The notes under the pieces: model-generated
Seen by the model: only the letters and a program-made list of their open reading frames with translations
The model's database searches: none
Told to the model about the DNA's origin: nothing
In this document: piece by piece, positions 17,865-25,645 of the stretch
Layout of the letters: every line of letters begins with the position of its first letter
Position numbering within the stretch: position 1 is the stretch's first letter
DNA from: Paenibacillus sp. HW567
Lineage (GTDB): Bacteria; Bacillota; Bacilli; Paenibacillales; Paenibacillaceae
Assembly (NCBI RefSeq): GCF_000374185.1
Contig: NZ_KB910518.1
Location: 5,908,886-5,972,885 of the forward strand
Direction: 5' to 3'
Length of the DNA stretch: 64,000 nt
Translations under genes and position numbers: made by a program

Positions 17865-17893
17865 AGTATACTCCAACTCCCCTGAAGCGACAA
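17865..17893 (-). promoter_or_regulatory. Sigma-A promoter of iolGB
   Basis: Minus strand: TTGTCG (17888-17893), 17-bp spacer, TATACT (17865-17870). It has the same -10 box and spacing as the iolCADE promoter. Confidence 0.7.
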
Positions 17894-18010
17894 GCACATC
17901 TTTCTGTAGCTTCCTAAAGAGCCGGATACCCCCCTTTCAGGGCGGTTCAGCCCGTTCTTCTTACCGCCGGACTTACTCTCCAACGGGGGTCAACGGGGAT
18001 TAACAGGGAA

Positions 18011-19126
18011 TCAGCAGTGCTGCAACGCTTCTCCGAACGCGACCAAAGCCATCGCCTGCCCATAGGCCATAGGGGCAATAATAATTCCTTTATAATCCTC
18101 TTTAGCGGCCCCGATTGGTGTACCGCCGGAAACGCCCAGCACCGTGCCCTCACCGTCAATCCTGTCCAGCACAGCCTGAATCGCTCTCATGGCCTGCTCT
18201 GTATACGCCTCCGGCAGCAGCCCTCTGCGGACACCATTCAGAATACCAGCCGCGATAGCCGCTGACCCGGATGTCTCGGTGTAGCTCTTCGGGTCATCCA
18301 GCAGCGTATGCCACAGCCCATCCCCGCTCTGGCAGGCCAATAAGGCCTCCGTCTGGGCCTGCAAGGTCTGCTGTAGACAAGCAAAAACTCCGCTGTCCAG
18401 ATACGGGCGCATCAGCTCCAGGTATTCCGGCAGACCGAGCGCGAACCAGCCGTTGCCGCGGCACCAGAACGCTTCGCTGAAATTATGACGGCCGCCAAAA
18501 TGCCAGCCGTGGAAGAACAGCCCTGTCTTTTTATCATACAAGTATTTGATATGCAGCAGCAGTTGGTGCAGCGATGCTTGCCGCCACTCGGGATTGTCGT
18601 ATTTCACCCCCATCTTCGCCGTGAACAGAATAGCCATAAACAGCGTATCAATCCAGATCTCATTTTCATGCAGGTTAATTTCATGCTTGCTTGCCCCTGT
18701 AGTGACATGCTGATACCCAAGCTCCATCGTCCGCGGCAGGCCAGTCATCAGCCAATCGACCCATTCAAGACTTAATTTCTCCGCATCCTCCAGCTCCATC
18801 AACGACAGCAGCGGGGCGGTTGTATTGATGTTCCGGCTTGGCAGTCCCTTCTCCAGTTGCCGGGCCATCCACGGCTTCGCATAATCCCGGTACCGGTTGT
18901 CCCCGAAATGCCGTTCAAGCTTCTGCAGACCATATAACCCCACGCCCTGCGGCCAGTCCCATTCTTCCATGCCGAAGTCACGGGCAAAATATCCCCGTCG
19001 TCCCGCATCCTCCCCCAAGCGCTGCAATTCGGCTTCGTTGCCCGGCCGCTCCAGCTTCAGCAGCTTATCTGTCACCAGACTCAGCTTCTCCATGATTTCG
19101 GCCTTGTTCACCAGGCACTTATTCAT
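18011..19126 (-). CDS. Glycoside hydrolase family 105-like unsaturated rhamnogalacturonyl hydrolase
   Basis: The 371-residue protein resembles YteR/YesR-type GH88/GH105 enzymes in length and motifs. HENEIWIDTLFMA places an Asp (D160) where the catalytic Asp of YteR stands, and HFGGRHNFSEAFWCRGNGWFALG is the aromatic substrate-binding segment before the late helices. Such enzymes hydrate the unsaturated uronic acid at the end of lyase products and release it inside the cell. There is no signal peptide. The ATG at 19126 has GAGAGGGG about 11 bases ahead, a long spacing. It follows the alpha-mannosidase gene by 40 bp and is probably co-transcribed with it. Confidence 0.87.
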   Translation of the reverse strand: MNKCLVNKAEIMEKLSLVTDKLLKLERPGNEAELQRLGEDAGRRGYFARDFGMEEWDWPQGVGLYGLQKLERHFGDNRYRDYAKPWMARQLEKGLPSRNINTTAPLLSLMELEDAEKLSLEWVDWLMTGLPRTMELGYQHVTTGASKHEINLHENEIWIDTLFMAILFTAKMGVKYDNPEWRQASLHQLLLHIKYLYDKKTGLFFHGWHFGGRHNFSEAFWCRGNGWFALGLPEYLELMRPYLDSGVFACLQQTLQAQTEALLACQSGDGLWHTLLDDPKSYTETSGSAAIAAGILNGVRRGLLPEAYTEQAMRAIQAVLDRIDGEGTVLGVSGGTPIGAAKEDYKGIIIAPMAYGQAMALVAFGEALQHC

Positions 19127-19166
19127 CTATTGTTCCGCCCCTCTCCCGCTGTATGCTGGCCTTCCC

Positions 19167-22100
19167 TCAGTTCTGTCTCTTCCCCATATTTATTCTAAAA
19201 GTCTTGATTTCATAAGGCTTGATCTGAAATGCCAGCTCATCCTCCCGCCAATCCCCCTGCGGCTCCTCCAGCAAATTGCATTCCTGCCATAACGCTATGG
19301 GATAGACACTTTTCACGTCGACCCGGGTCTGCGAACCGGCATATTCATGCAGGCGCAGCACCACATGGCTGCCATCCTCCGAACGCTTAATCGCATCGAC
19401 CAGCACGTGGTTGCCCTCAATGGAAAATAGAGCCTCGCCCTTCAATTCTCCCGGTATGGTGCGCAGAGGATTATTAAGCTCCCAAGCCTCCTGGACTACT
19501 CCCCCATCCACAAAATCACCTGTATGCGGATAGAGCGCATAAGTGAAGTCATGCCGGCCCTGATCCTGCTCGGGATCTGGATGAACCGCCGATTTCAGCA
19601 GTGTCAGCCGCAGCACGCTGTCCTTGATGTCATAGCCGTATTTGCAGTCGTTGAGCAGGGCTACGCCATACCCTTTCTCGCTGACGTCCGCCCACTGGTG
19701 GGCCACCGTTTCGAAACGGGCATAATCCCAGCTTGTGTTCCAGTGTGTCGGCCGCTTAACATTGCCGAATTGAATATCGTAGGTCGCCTCCACAGCATGG
19801 ATATCAACCGGGAAGGCCACCTTTAGCAACTGATTATGCCCGTGCCAGTCGATCTCTGTCTTGAAGTCGATTCTCGCGGTATCGCGGTAGAACACGATCT
19901 GCTGGGTAATTGTCGAACGGTTATACGTCCAGACCATGCGCAGGGCAGCTCTAAGCGGACCATTCTCTATTAGAGCGCATTCGGCAAGCTGCGAGACTTC
20001 CGTCATTTTCTCCTGGTAGAAAATATCAATGTCCCAGGCTTCGAAATCCAGCGGCTTATCCTCGAATACTTGCAGCACATTGCCGCGCTTCCCGGGCGCC
20101 AGCAGCTCGCGGCCGTTCCGGCGGTCGTACATCGAGGTGAAATGGCCCTGTTCATTCCAGACCACCTCATACAGCGGTGTTGTCAGGCGGTTGCTGCTGA
20201 CTTCCGCAAGCAGTGCTTCCATATCCAGGCGGACGTTCTCCTGCCCCCCTGGTCTATATTGCAATACCGCTGTGCCAAGCGCAGGCACGGAAGGAACATA
20301 CACCAGCCAGCCGCCGTCTGCCGTCCGCTGTTGCTCCAAGAGCTGCCCGGCGGCATCGCAAATGTTGGCTGCATCCGCAGCTACTCCCGGCAATTCAACA
20401 TAACGCGGGCGATCCCAGATTGAGCTGTTCAGCAGCGTGAGGCAGTCTTGCCCGGCGGAGCCGCTTCCGGCTTCGCTGCAGCCATTAATTAAGGCCAGCG
20501 ACCGCGCCTCCCCTTCCGCATATTCAAGGTCGCTGTCCTCGTACACCTCTTTAATGGACGAGCCGGGGATAATGTCATGGAACTGATTGCGCAGCAGGAT
20601 TTCCCATATCCCGCGCAGCTCTTCCGCCGGATAGCCGGTTTCCAGATCGCCGCGTCGCACACCATTCAGCGTGTGGAGCCACTCTGCATCCCGCAGCAGC
20701 AATTCCAAGCGCCGGTTGTATTTTTTGTTACGGGCTTGCGAGGTGTAGGTCCCCCGGTGGCATTCGAAATATAACTCGCCGTTCCATGTATGCACATACG
20801 CCTCTGCATTCTCAATACGTTCATGCAGCCCGTCAAAATACTCTCCTGCGCTGCCCATATTCAGCTTCGGAATCCCCGGAAGCTTGTCGAACCGTCTTCT
20901 CAGCTCCAGCATTTCCCGCGTCGGCCCGCCGCCCCCGTCACCCCAGCCATAGGTAAACAGCAGGTTATCGTTAATTTCCTTGTCCTGATACGAATTCCAG
21001 ATTCCCCGCAGCAGCGCCGCAGTCATCCTGCCGTTGTACGTATACGTATCCCCGTTCTTCTCCGAGGTTGTGATGAAATGCGTCAAAATCTCCGAACCGT
21101 CAATCCCCCGCCACCAGAAGGTGTCATGCGGCATGCGGTTGAACTGGTTCCAGCTAATTTTGGTCGTCATGAACGTAGTGATGCCTGACTTGCGCAAAAT
21201 CTGCGGCAGCGCCCAGCTATAACCGAACACATCCGGCAGCCATAAATACTTGCTGTCGATGCCGAAATGCTCGCGGAAGTAGCGTTTGCCCGCCACAATC
21301 TGGCGGACCAGGGATTCGCCGGAAGGGATATTGCAATCTGCCTCCAGCCACATGGCCCCTTCCGCTTCCCAGCGGCCTTCCTTGATCTTGTCCGAGATTC
21401 TCCCGAACAGCTCGGGATAATCCCCCTCCAGATAGTCGTATAATTGCGGCTGTGTCTGCAGGAACTGGTATTCCGGGAATTCTTCCATCAGCCGCAGTAC
21501 GGTAGAGAAGGAACGTGCAATTTTCTCCCGTGTATGCTTAAGCCGCCACAGCCAGGCAACATCAATGTGGGTATGGCCAACGGCGGTAATCGTCACATCA
21601 AAGGTTTTGGGCATGGCATCCACAGCATTATTCAGGCTGGCGCCCGCGCGGTACAGCGAGATCCGGTGCGCCTCCGAGCCGGGTTCCGACCAGTCGATTT
21701 CCCGGAAGGCATCGTTCAGCGCCTTTTTCAGCCACTGCTTCTCCGGCTGGTCGCTTCCCAGATAGCGGTAAGTGTCCAGCGCCGCCTGCGACAGATAACA
21801 CAAATCATCAATCGTTTCATCCAGATAACCAATCATCGCTTCGCTGATCCGGTGGTCCTGGATAACGGGCTTACCCCCACCCTCAAGACCGGACCACAGC
21901 CGGAAGACCAGCTCCACCGTCTGCCCGCTAAGCTCCTCACCAAAAACAACCTCCCTGTGGTTGGTATCGACGCCTTGATAAGCCGCCCCGTTCACAAACA
22001 GCAGCGATTCAAACCCGGAATTGTTGAAGGCCCCCGACTTCCCGAAGTCAAATCTTCCGGCGATCTTGAAGCCCGCTTTGCTTGTGGGCAGCACCACCAC

Positions 22101-22307
22101 GGCACGCAGCCAGACATAACGGTCTCGCCCGCGCCAGTGCTCATTTATTCTGATTTTGCCGTCAAAAGAAACAGCCTTCGGATACACCCCGTTGGCTCCA
22201 TCCTCATCCTCAGCAAGCTCCAGCTCCTCAAGCTCTAGTACCTTGCAATACCTGTAGTTCCCGATTTCAGCCTGGCGTTTGATCAGCTTTTCTTCTGTGA
22301 AAAACAT
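19167..22307 (-). CDS. Alpha-mannosidase, glycoside hydrolase family 38
   Basis: A 1046-residue cytoplasmic GH38 enzyme. The zinc-binding motif GHTHIDVAWLW (near residue 243) and the nucleophile region YLWLPDVFGYSWALP (near 360) are clear, followed by the mid domain and a large beta-sandwich C-terminal half that ends IKPYEIKTFRI. It removes alpha-mannosyl residues from oligosaccharides. The ATG at 22307 is chosen because AAGGAG lies 8 bases before it; a GTG three codons earlier is the alternative. Its partner is the GH105 gene 40 bp downstream, and a divergent AraC regulator starts 164 bp upstream. Confidence 0.94.
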   Translation of the reverse strand: MFFTEEKLIKRQAEIGNYRYCKVLELEELELAEDEDGANGVYPKAVSFDGKIRINEHWRGRDRYVWLRAVVVLPTSKAGFKIAGRFDFGKSGAFNNSGFESLLFVNGAAYQGVDTNHREVVFGEELSGQTVELVFRLWSGLEGGGKPVIQDHRISEAMIGYLDETIDDLCYLSQAALDTYRYLGSDQPEKQWLKKALNDAFREIDWSEPGSEAHRISLYRAGASLNNAVDAMPKTFDVTITAVGHTHIDVAWLWRLKHTREKIARSFSTVLRLMEEFPEYQFLQTQPQLYDYLEGDYPELFGRISDKIKEGRWEAEGAMWLEADCNIPSGESLVRQIVAGKRYFREHFGIDSKYLWLPDVFGYSWALPQILRKSGITTFMTTKISWNQFNRMPHDTFWWRGIDGSEILTHFITTSEKNGDTYTYNGRMTAALLRGIWNSYQDKEINDNLLFTYGWGDGGGGPTREMLELRRRFDKLPGIPKLNMGSAGEYFDGLHERIENAEAYVHTWNGELYFECHRGTYTSQARNKKYNRRLELLLRDAEWLHTLNGVRRGDLETGYPAEELRGIWEILLRNQFHDIIPGSSIKEVYEDSDLEYAEGEARSLALINGCSEAGSGSAGQDCLTLLNSSIWDRPRYVELPGVAADAANICDAAGQLLEQQRTADGGWLVYVPSVPALGTAVLQYRPGGQENVRLDMEALLAEVSSNRLTTPLYEVVWNEQGHFTSMYDRRNGRELLAPGKRGNVLQVFEDKPLDFEAWDIDIFYQEKMTEVSQLAECALIENGPLRAALRMVWTYNRSTITQQIVFYRDTARIDFKTEIDWHGHNQLLKVAFPVDIHAVEATYDIQFGNVKRPTHWNTSWDYARFETVAHQWADVSEKGYGVALLNDCKYGYDIKDSVLRLTLLKSAVHPDPEQDQGRHDFTYALYPHTGDFVDGGVVQEAWELNNPLRTIPGELKGEALFSIEGNHVLVDAIKRSEDGSHVVLRLHEYAGSQTRVDVKSVYPIALWQECNLLEEPQGDWREDELAFQIKPYEIKTFRINMGKRQN

Positions 22308-22410
22308 CCTGTTCACTCCTTGTATCCGTTTTCATAATGCCACTATAGCAAAATTCTCCGCTCAAAAACTACGTTATATTTGCTGTATTGACCCTCCTAC
22401 ATTGCACATA

Positions 22411-22438
22411 TTGCTTTTCCGGATATATGACGTATAAT
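22411..22438 (+). promoter_or_regulatory. Promoter of the divergent AraC regulator gene
   Basis: TTGCTT (22411-22416), 16-bp spacer, TATAAT (22433-22438), about 30 bp before the ATG. The opposing mannosidase promoter must share this 160-bp interval, so the regulator could control both. Confidence 0.6.
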
Positions 22439-22470
22439 GGGGTGGATATTACGACCAGGGCGGTGAGCAT

Positions 22471-23382
22471 ATGCTTGAAAGCGATTTATTGTATGAGCAA
22501 GGGTATAGCGTCAGCATCAACACTCCGGCCGATTCCCTTTTTTATTATTTTGATTACGACGAGCGGTCTCACAATATTAATATGGAGTTTCAGCATTTCC
22601 ATGATTTTTACGAGATTCATATTTTACTCGATTCCAGAGCGACCCATATCATCGAAGGAAGTGTGCATGCCCTCAAGCAATATGATATCGTTCTGCTCTC
22701 CCCTTTTCGGCTGCACAAGACACAATATCCGGTGGGCCCGCCGCATAAGCGCCTGATCATCAACTTTGCGATGCCCAAAGATACGCCTGGTTTCGAAACC
22801 GCTTACAATAATATGTTCCTCTCGTTCGGGGAAGAAGTGCCGATCTACCGTCTGAATAACGGGCCGCGCAGAGCCGTGTTTGAGCCTCTTAACAAAATCT
22901 TCACCCTGTCACACGACGCTTCCCCTCTGAACCCTGTGCTGATTCACAGCCTGTTCCAGCAATTTCTGTGTGCGCTGTACCAGCAGCGGGACAAGAATTG
23001 TTATGTTCTCGAAGAAATCGGCAATTCAATGATGCAAAAAATTTATTCAATCTCCGCATACATTCACAGCCATTACAGCGGTGAGTTATCCCTTGATTCC
23101 ATCTCCAGGGATTTTTATATCAGCCCTTATTATTTGTCGCATCAATTTAAAGCGGTTACCGGCTTTACACTGACCGAGTATATCCAAATGATCCGTATCC
23201 GCAATGCCCAGCAGCTATTGATTTACAGTCGGCTGAAGGTTTCCGTAATCGCCGGGCAGTGCGGCTTCAACAGCTTCTCGCAGTTCAACCGCGTCTTCAA
23301 TAAGCTTAGCGGCATGTCCCCATCCGAGTTCCGCAAGCAGATGGCCTCGTCGGGCTCCGCTTCAACTCTGCTGTCTTATTGA
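22471..23382 (+). CDS. AraC-family transcriptional regulator
   Basis: The 303-residue protein has an N-terminal cupin-type sensor (FQHFHDFYEIHILLDSRATHIIEG, about residues 45-70, then YDIVLLSPFRLHK) and a C-terminal double helix-turn-helix (LDSISRDFYISPYYLSHQFK and VSVIAGQCGFNSFSQFNRVFNK, then MSPSEFRKQ). GGTGA precedes the ATG. It is divergent from the mannosidase/GH105 genes and is probably their activator, responding to an imported sugar in the cytoplasm. The target is inferred from position. Confidence 0.9.
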   Translation: MLESDLLYEQGYSVSINTPADSLFYYFDYDERSHNINMEFQHFHDFYEIHILLDSRATHIIEGSVHALKQYDIVLLSPFRLHKTQYPVGPPHKRLIINFAMPKDTPGFETAYNNMFLSFGEEVPIYRLNNGPRRAVFEPLNKIFTLSHDASPLNPVLIHSLFQQFLCALYQQRDKNCYVLEEIGNSMMQKIYSISAYIHSHYSGELSLDSISRDFYISPYYLSHQFKAVTGFTLTEYIQMIRIRNAQQLLIYSRLKVSVIAGQCGFNSFSQFNRVFNKLSGMSPSEFRKQMASSGSASTLLSY

Positions 23383-23414
23383 AGCCACAAGCGGGAACGG
23401 CTATTTGAACAAAT

Positions 23415-23464
23415 AAAAAAAAGCTTCTGAGCTGCCCGGATGAGCAGTACAGAAGCTTTTCTTA
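23415..23464. terminator. Bidirectional terminator between araC gene and tRNA-Leu
   Basis: AAGCTTCTG (23421-23429) pairs with CAGAAGCTT (23450-23458), with an extra inner GCTGC/GCAG pairing. A-rich sequence on the left and TTTTCTT on the right allow termination in both directions: the regulator gene on the plus strand and the tRNA on the minus strand. Confidence 0.85.
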
Positions 23465-23470
23465 TTAGTA

Positions 23471-23554
23471 TGCGGTCGAGAGGACTCGAACCTCCACGGT
23501 ATTGCTACCACACGGACCTGAACCGTGCGCGTCTGCCAATTCCGCCACGACCGC
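23471..23554 (-). tRNA. tRNA-Leu (anticodon CAG)
   Basis: The minus strand folds as an 84-nt class II tRNA. It has a 7-bp acceptor stem (GCGGTCG with CGACCGC), a D arm with GGCAGACGC, an anticodon stem ACGG/CCGT around the loop TTCAGGT giving anticodon CAG, a long variable arm typical of Leu, and the T loop GGTTCGAGTCC. The CCA end is not encoded. It reads CTG codons, which are common in this window. Confidence 0.96.
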
Positions 23555-23769
23555 AAATTAATTTTGCAACGCAAGAAGTAATATATCATGATTGCGCCGG
23601 AAGGGCAAGAGGTTTTTTTGAAGAATAGATTTTCATGGGTTAACTTGCACAGCATAGTCAACTCACGGTTGAATATTTAAGCTTTTCTCCATCCTGCAAT
23701 CCATGTTCTTTCCTCAGAGCCGAATTATAATAAATTTACGACGTCGAATTATAAATAAGGAGATGTACA

Positions 23770-25557
23770 ATGATCAACAGTGAACAAGTAGGCAAGCGCA
23801 TTGCCAGCTTCCGCAAAGCCAAAAAACTGTCCCAGGAGCAGCTAGCCGAACAGTTGAATGTCAGCGCCCAAGCCGTGTCCAAATGGGAAACCGGCAAAGC
23901 CCTGCCCGAAACGGCCAACCTTCCGCAGCTCTCCCGTGTGCTCGGCCATTCTATTGATCATATTTTACAGCCTCAGGAGCTGATTGTACTTCAAGCCGTT
24001 TATACGGATGGTCAGGTGGAGCATGATGTCACCCATTTCGTGAACCAATTCGTTACCGGCAGCGCACTAAGCTTAACCGTCAGCGAGCTAACGTTTCCCC
24101 AATCCATCGAGAGCGAACGGCTGAAGCTGCTGCTCGTTAAATACGAGACCCCTTCCGGGATCAGATCAGCCTACGCGCTAAGCGGCCAACTGCTCACCCT
24201 TGATATTCATTCCACAGGTTATACTGCAAGCAGCAGCGGACTGGACATTGTATTTGCGGCCTACGGCAATGAACGGGCGAATGTCAGTGTGTTGAATAAG
24301 CTGAAGCATTATGCATTTTTTCAGTGGAAGGAGTTCACTGCGAATCACGAGCTTTTTCCCAGCCTGATCGACAATAGCGGCAACGATTATCTGCTGCTCC
24401 TCTATTTGAATGCAGAAGGTATTCATGCCGTAAGCTGCGCCGAAGGCGAACAGATTCACTATAGCGCAGACGGAACCCGGCTGTTTCAAAGTGATTCTCC
24501 GCTTAAAAAATATATTGTAGAGGGCGTAGACCGCTTAGGCTTTGGCAGGGGAATGGATTGCTCCTGGGCGGGAGCGCTATATTCATCTCTAACTGCCAGA
24601 GGAATAGACACCACCTATGAGCAGATTATGGGAGTGTCGGGGGCGTGCTGGAGAATAGCTTTTAACCCTATGTGGGACTACAGCTCTGCGGATGCTCTTG
24701 TCGCCTACGACTATTCTGCTCCGGCTTGCGCCGCCTTTGGGCTTACTGCCAGTTGGGCTGACAGATTACAGCCTGAGGAGCGCAAATTGGCGAAACACCA
24801 CATCATGGACAGTATCCGCAAGCACCGGCTGCCGATCGCTATAAATCTGCGGGTCGCTCCCGAGTGGGGGGTGATCACGGGTTATTTGGATGACGGGCGC
24901 ACCCTGCTGTGCCGCAGCTACTTTGACGACGAAACCTATAGCGACCTTCAGGACAATTCAGAGTTTCTGGAAGATATGAAGCTCAGCAAAGGTTATTTTT
25001 ATGTGGATCATTGGCCTTACAGGCTTGTTCATTTCAGCAGTCAGGAGAATCAACCGTCAGCACAGGAGAATCTGTATGCTTCGCTCCGCGTAAAAGTAGA
25101 ATCAATGAATGCCACAGAGCGCAACGGCTATTGGTTAGGGTACAGAGCGATAGAGGGCTGGAGGGACAGCTTGCTTGACCACTCATGGTACAAGGCCGCA
25201 GATGATGAAGCTTTCGTCCGCAGGATGGGAGTGAACCACTTTTGTATGATGGCATTAGCAGATGCCCGTAGAAGCGCCGCCGCATACTTAACAGAATCAA
25301 TGCCGCTGCTGGACCACCCGCCGGCCTATCAAGCGCTGTCGGAGCTGGCCGAAGTCAATGGGCAAGTCTCTGCCTTGCTTGCAGAATTCTACGGGAGCAT
25401 GACCGATCCGGCCTCACTCTCAGGCAGCGCTTCTCCTAAGCAGCTATGGACCGTGGAACAGCGGGAACGGCAGGCCGAACTGTTGCAATTGCTTGTTGCT
25501 TTGGAGCGTCAAGGCGATGCACTGGCACAAGTGGTGCTGGAGAACCGGGAACATTAA
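23770..25557 (+). CDS. Xre-family HTH protein fused to a BtrH/C39-peptidase-like domain
   Basis: Residues 1-65 form a Cro/C1-type helix-turn-helix (VGKRIASFRKAKKLSQEQLA, VSAQAVSKWETGKALP). After a middle part of beta character comes FGRGMDCSWAGALYSSL around Cys264, resembling the nucleophile helix of papain-fold BtrH/C39-like proteins, and then EWGVITGYLDDGRTLLCRSYF around residues 365-385, resembling their His-containing strand. The usual His appears as Glu365 here, so catalysis may be lost or rearranged. The last 180 residues are helical. AAGGAG precedes the ATG. A repeated CGAATTATAA sits at 23721 and 23745 in the promoter region and could be an autoregulatory site. The role is unknown; a small-molecule-sensing regulator is one idea. 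Confidence 0.8.
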   Translation: MINSEQVGKRIASFRKAKKLSQEQLAEQLNVSAQAVSKWETGKALPETANLPQLSRVLGHSIDHILQPQELIVLQAVYTDGQVEHDVTHFVNQFVTGSALSLTVSELTFPQSIESERLKLLLVKYETPSGIRSAYALSGQLLTLDIHSTGYTASSSGLDIVFAAYGNERANVSVLNKLKHYAFFQWKEFTANHELFPSLIDNSGNDYLLLLYLNAEGIHAVSCAEGEQIHYSADGTRLFQSDSPLKKYIVEGVDRLGFGRGMDCSWAGALYSSLTARGIDTTYEQIMGVSGACWRIAFNPMWDYSSADALVAYDYSAPACAAFGLTASWADRLQPEERKLAKHHIMDSIRKHRLPIAINLRVAPEWGVITGYLDDGRTLLCRSYFDDETYSDLQDNSEFLEDMKLSKGYFYVDHWPYRLVHFSSQENQPSAQENLYASLRVKVESMNATERNGYWLGYRAIEGWRDSLLDHSWYKAADDEAFVRRMGVNHFCMMALADARRSAAAYLTESMPLLDHPPAYQALSELAEVNGQVSALLAEFYGSMTDPASLSGSASPKQLWTVEQRERQAELLQLLVALERQGDALAQVVLENREH

Positions 25558-25598
25558 CAGCATCAGCCTGCTAAAACAGATTCCGCATAGGTCATGAA

Positions 25599-25634
25599 AA
25601 AAAGAGCTGCCTGAGGGTTCAGGCAGCTCTTTGC
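25599..25634. terminator. Shared convergent terminator
   Basis: A perfect 12-bp stem AGAGCTGCCTGA / TCAGGCAGCTCT (25603-25614 and 25619-25630) with a four-base loop. It is flanked by a run of seven A on the left, and by CTTTG on the right, and lies between two convergent genes. It ends the minus-strand giant gene best, and the Xre gene too. Confidence 0.88.
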
Positions 25635-25645
25635 ACAACTACAAC

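Noticed and set aside
22475..22488. cre-like TGAAAGCGATTTAT at the start of the AraC gene
   Set aside because: It covers the first codons and matches only 12 of 14 positions.
23471..23554. tRNA-Leu as an integration site for a mobile element
   Set aside because: No integrase and no repeated tRNA 3' end were seen on either side.
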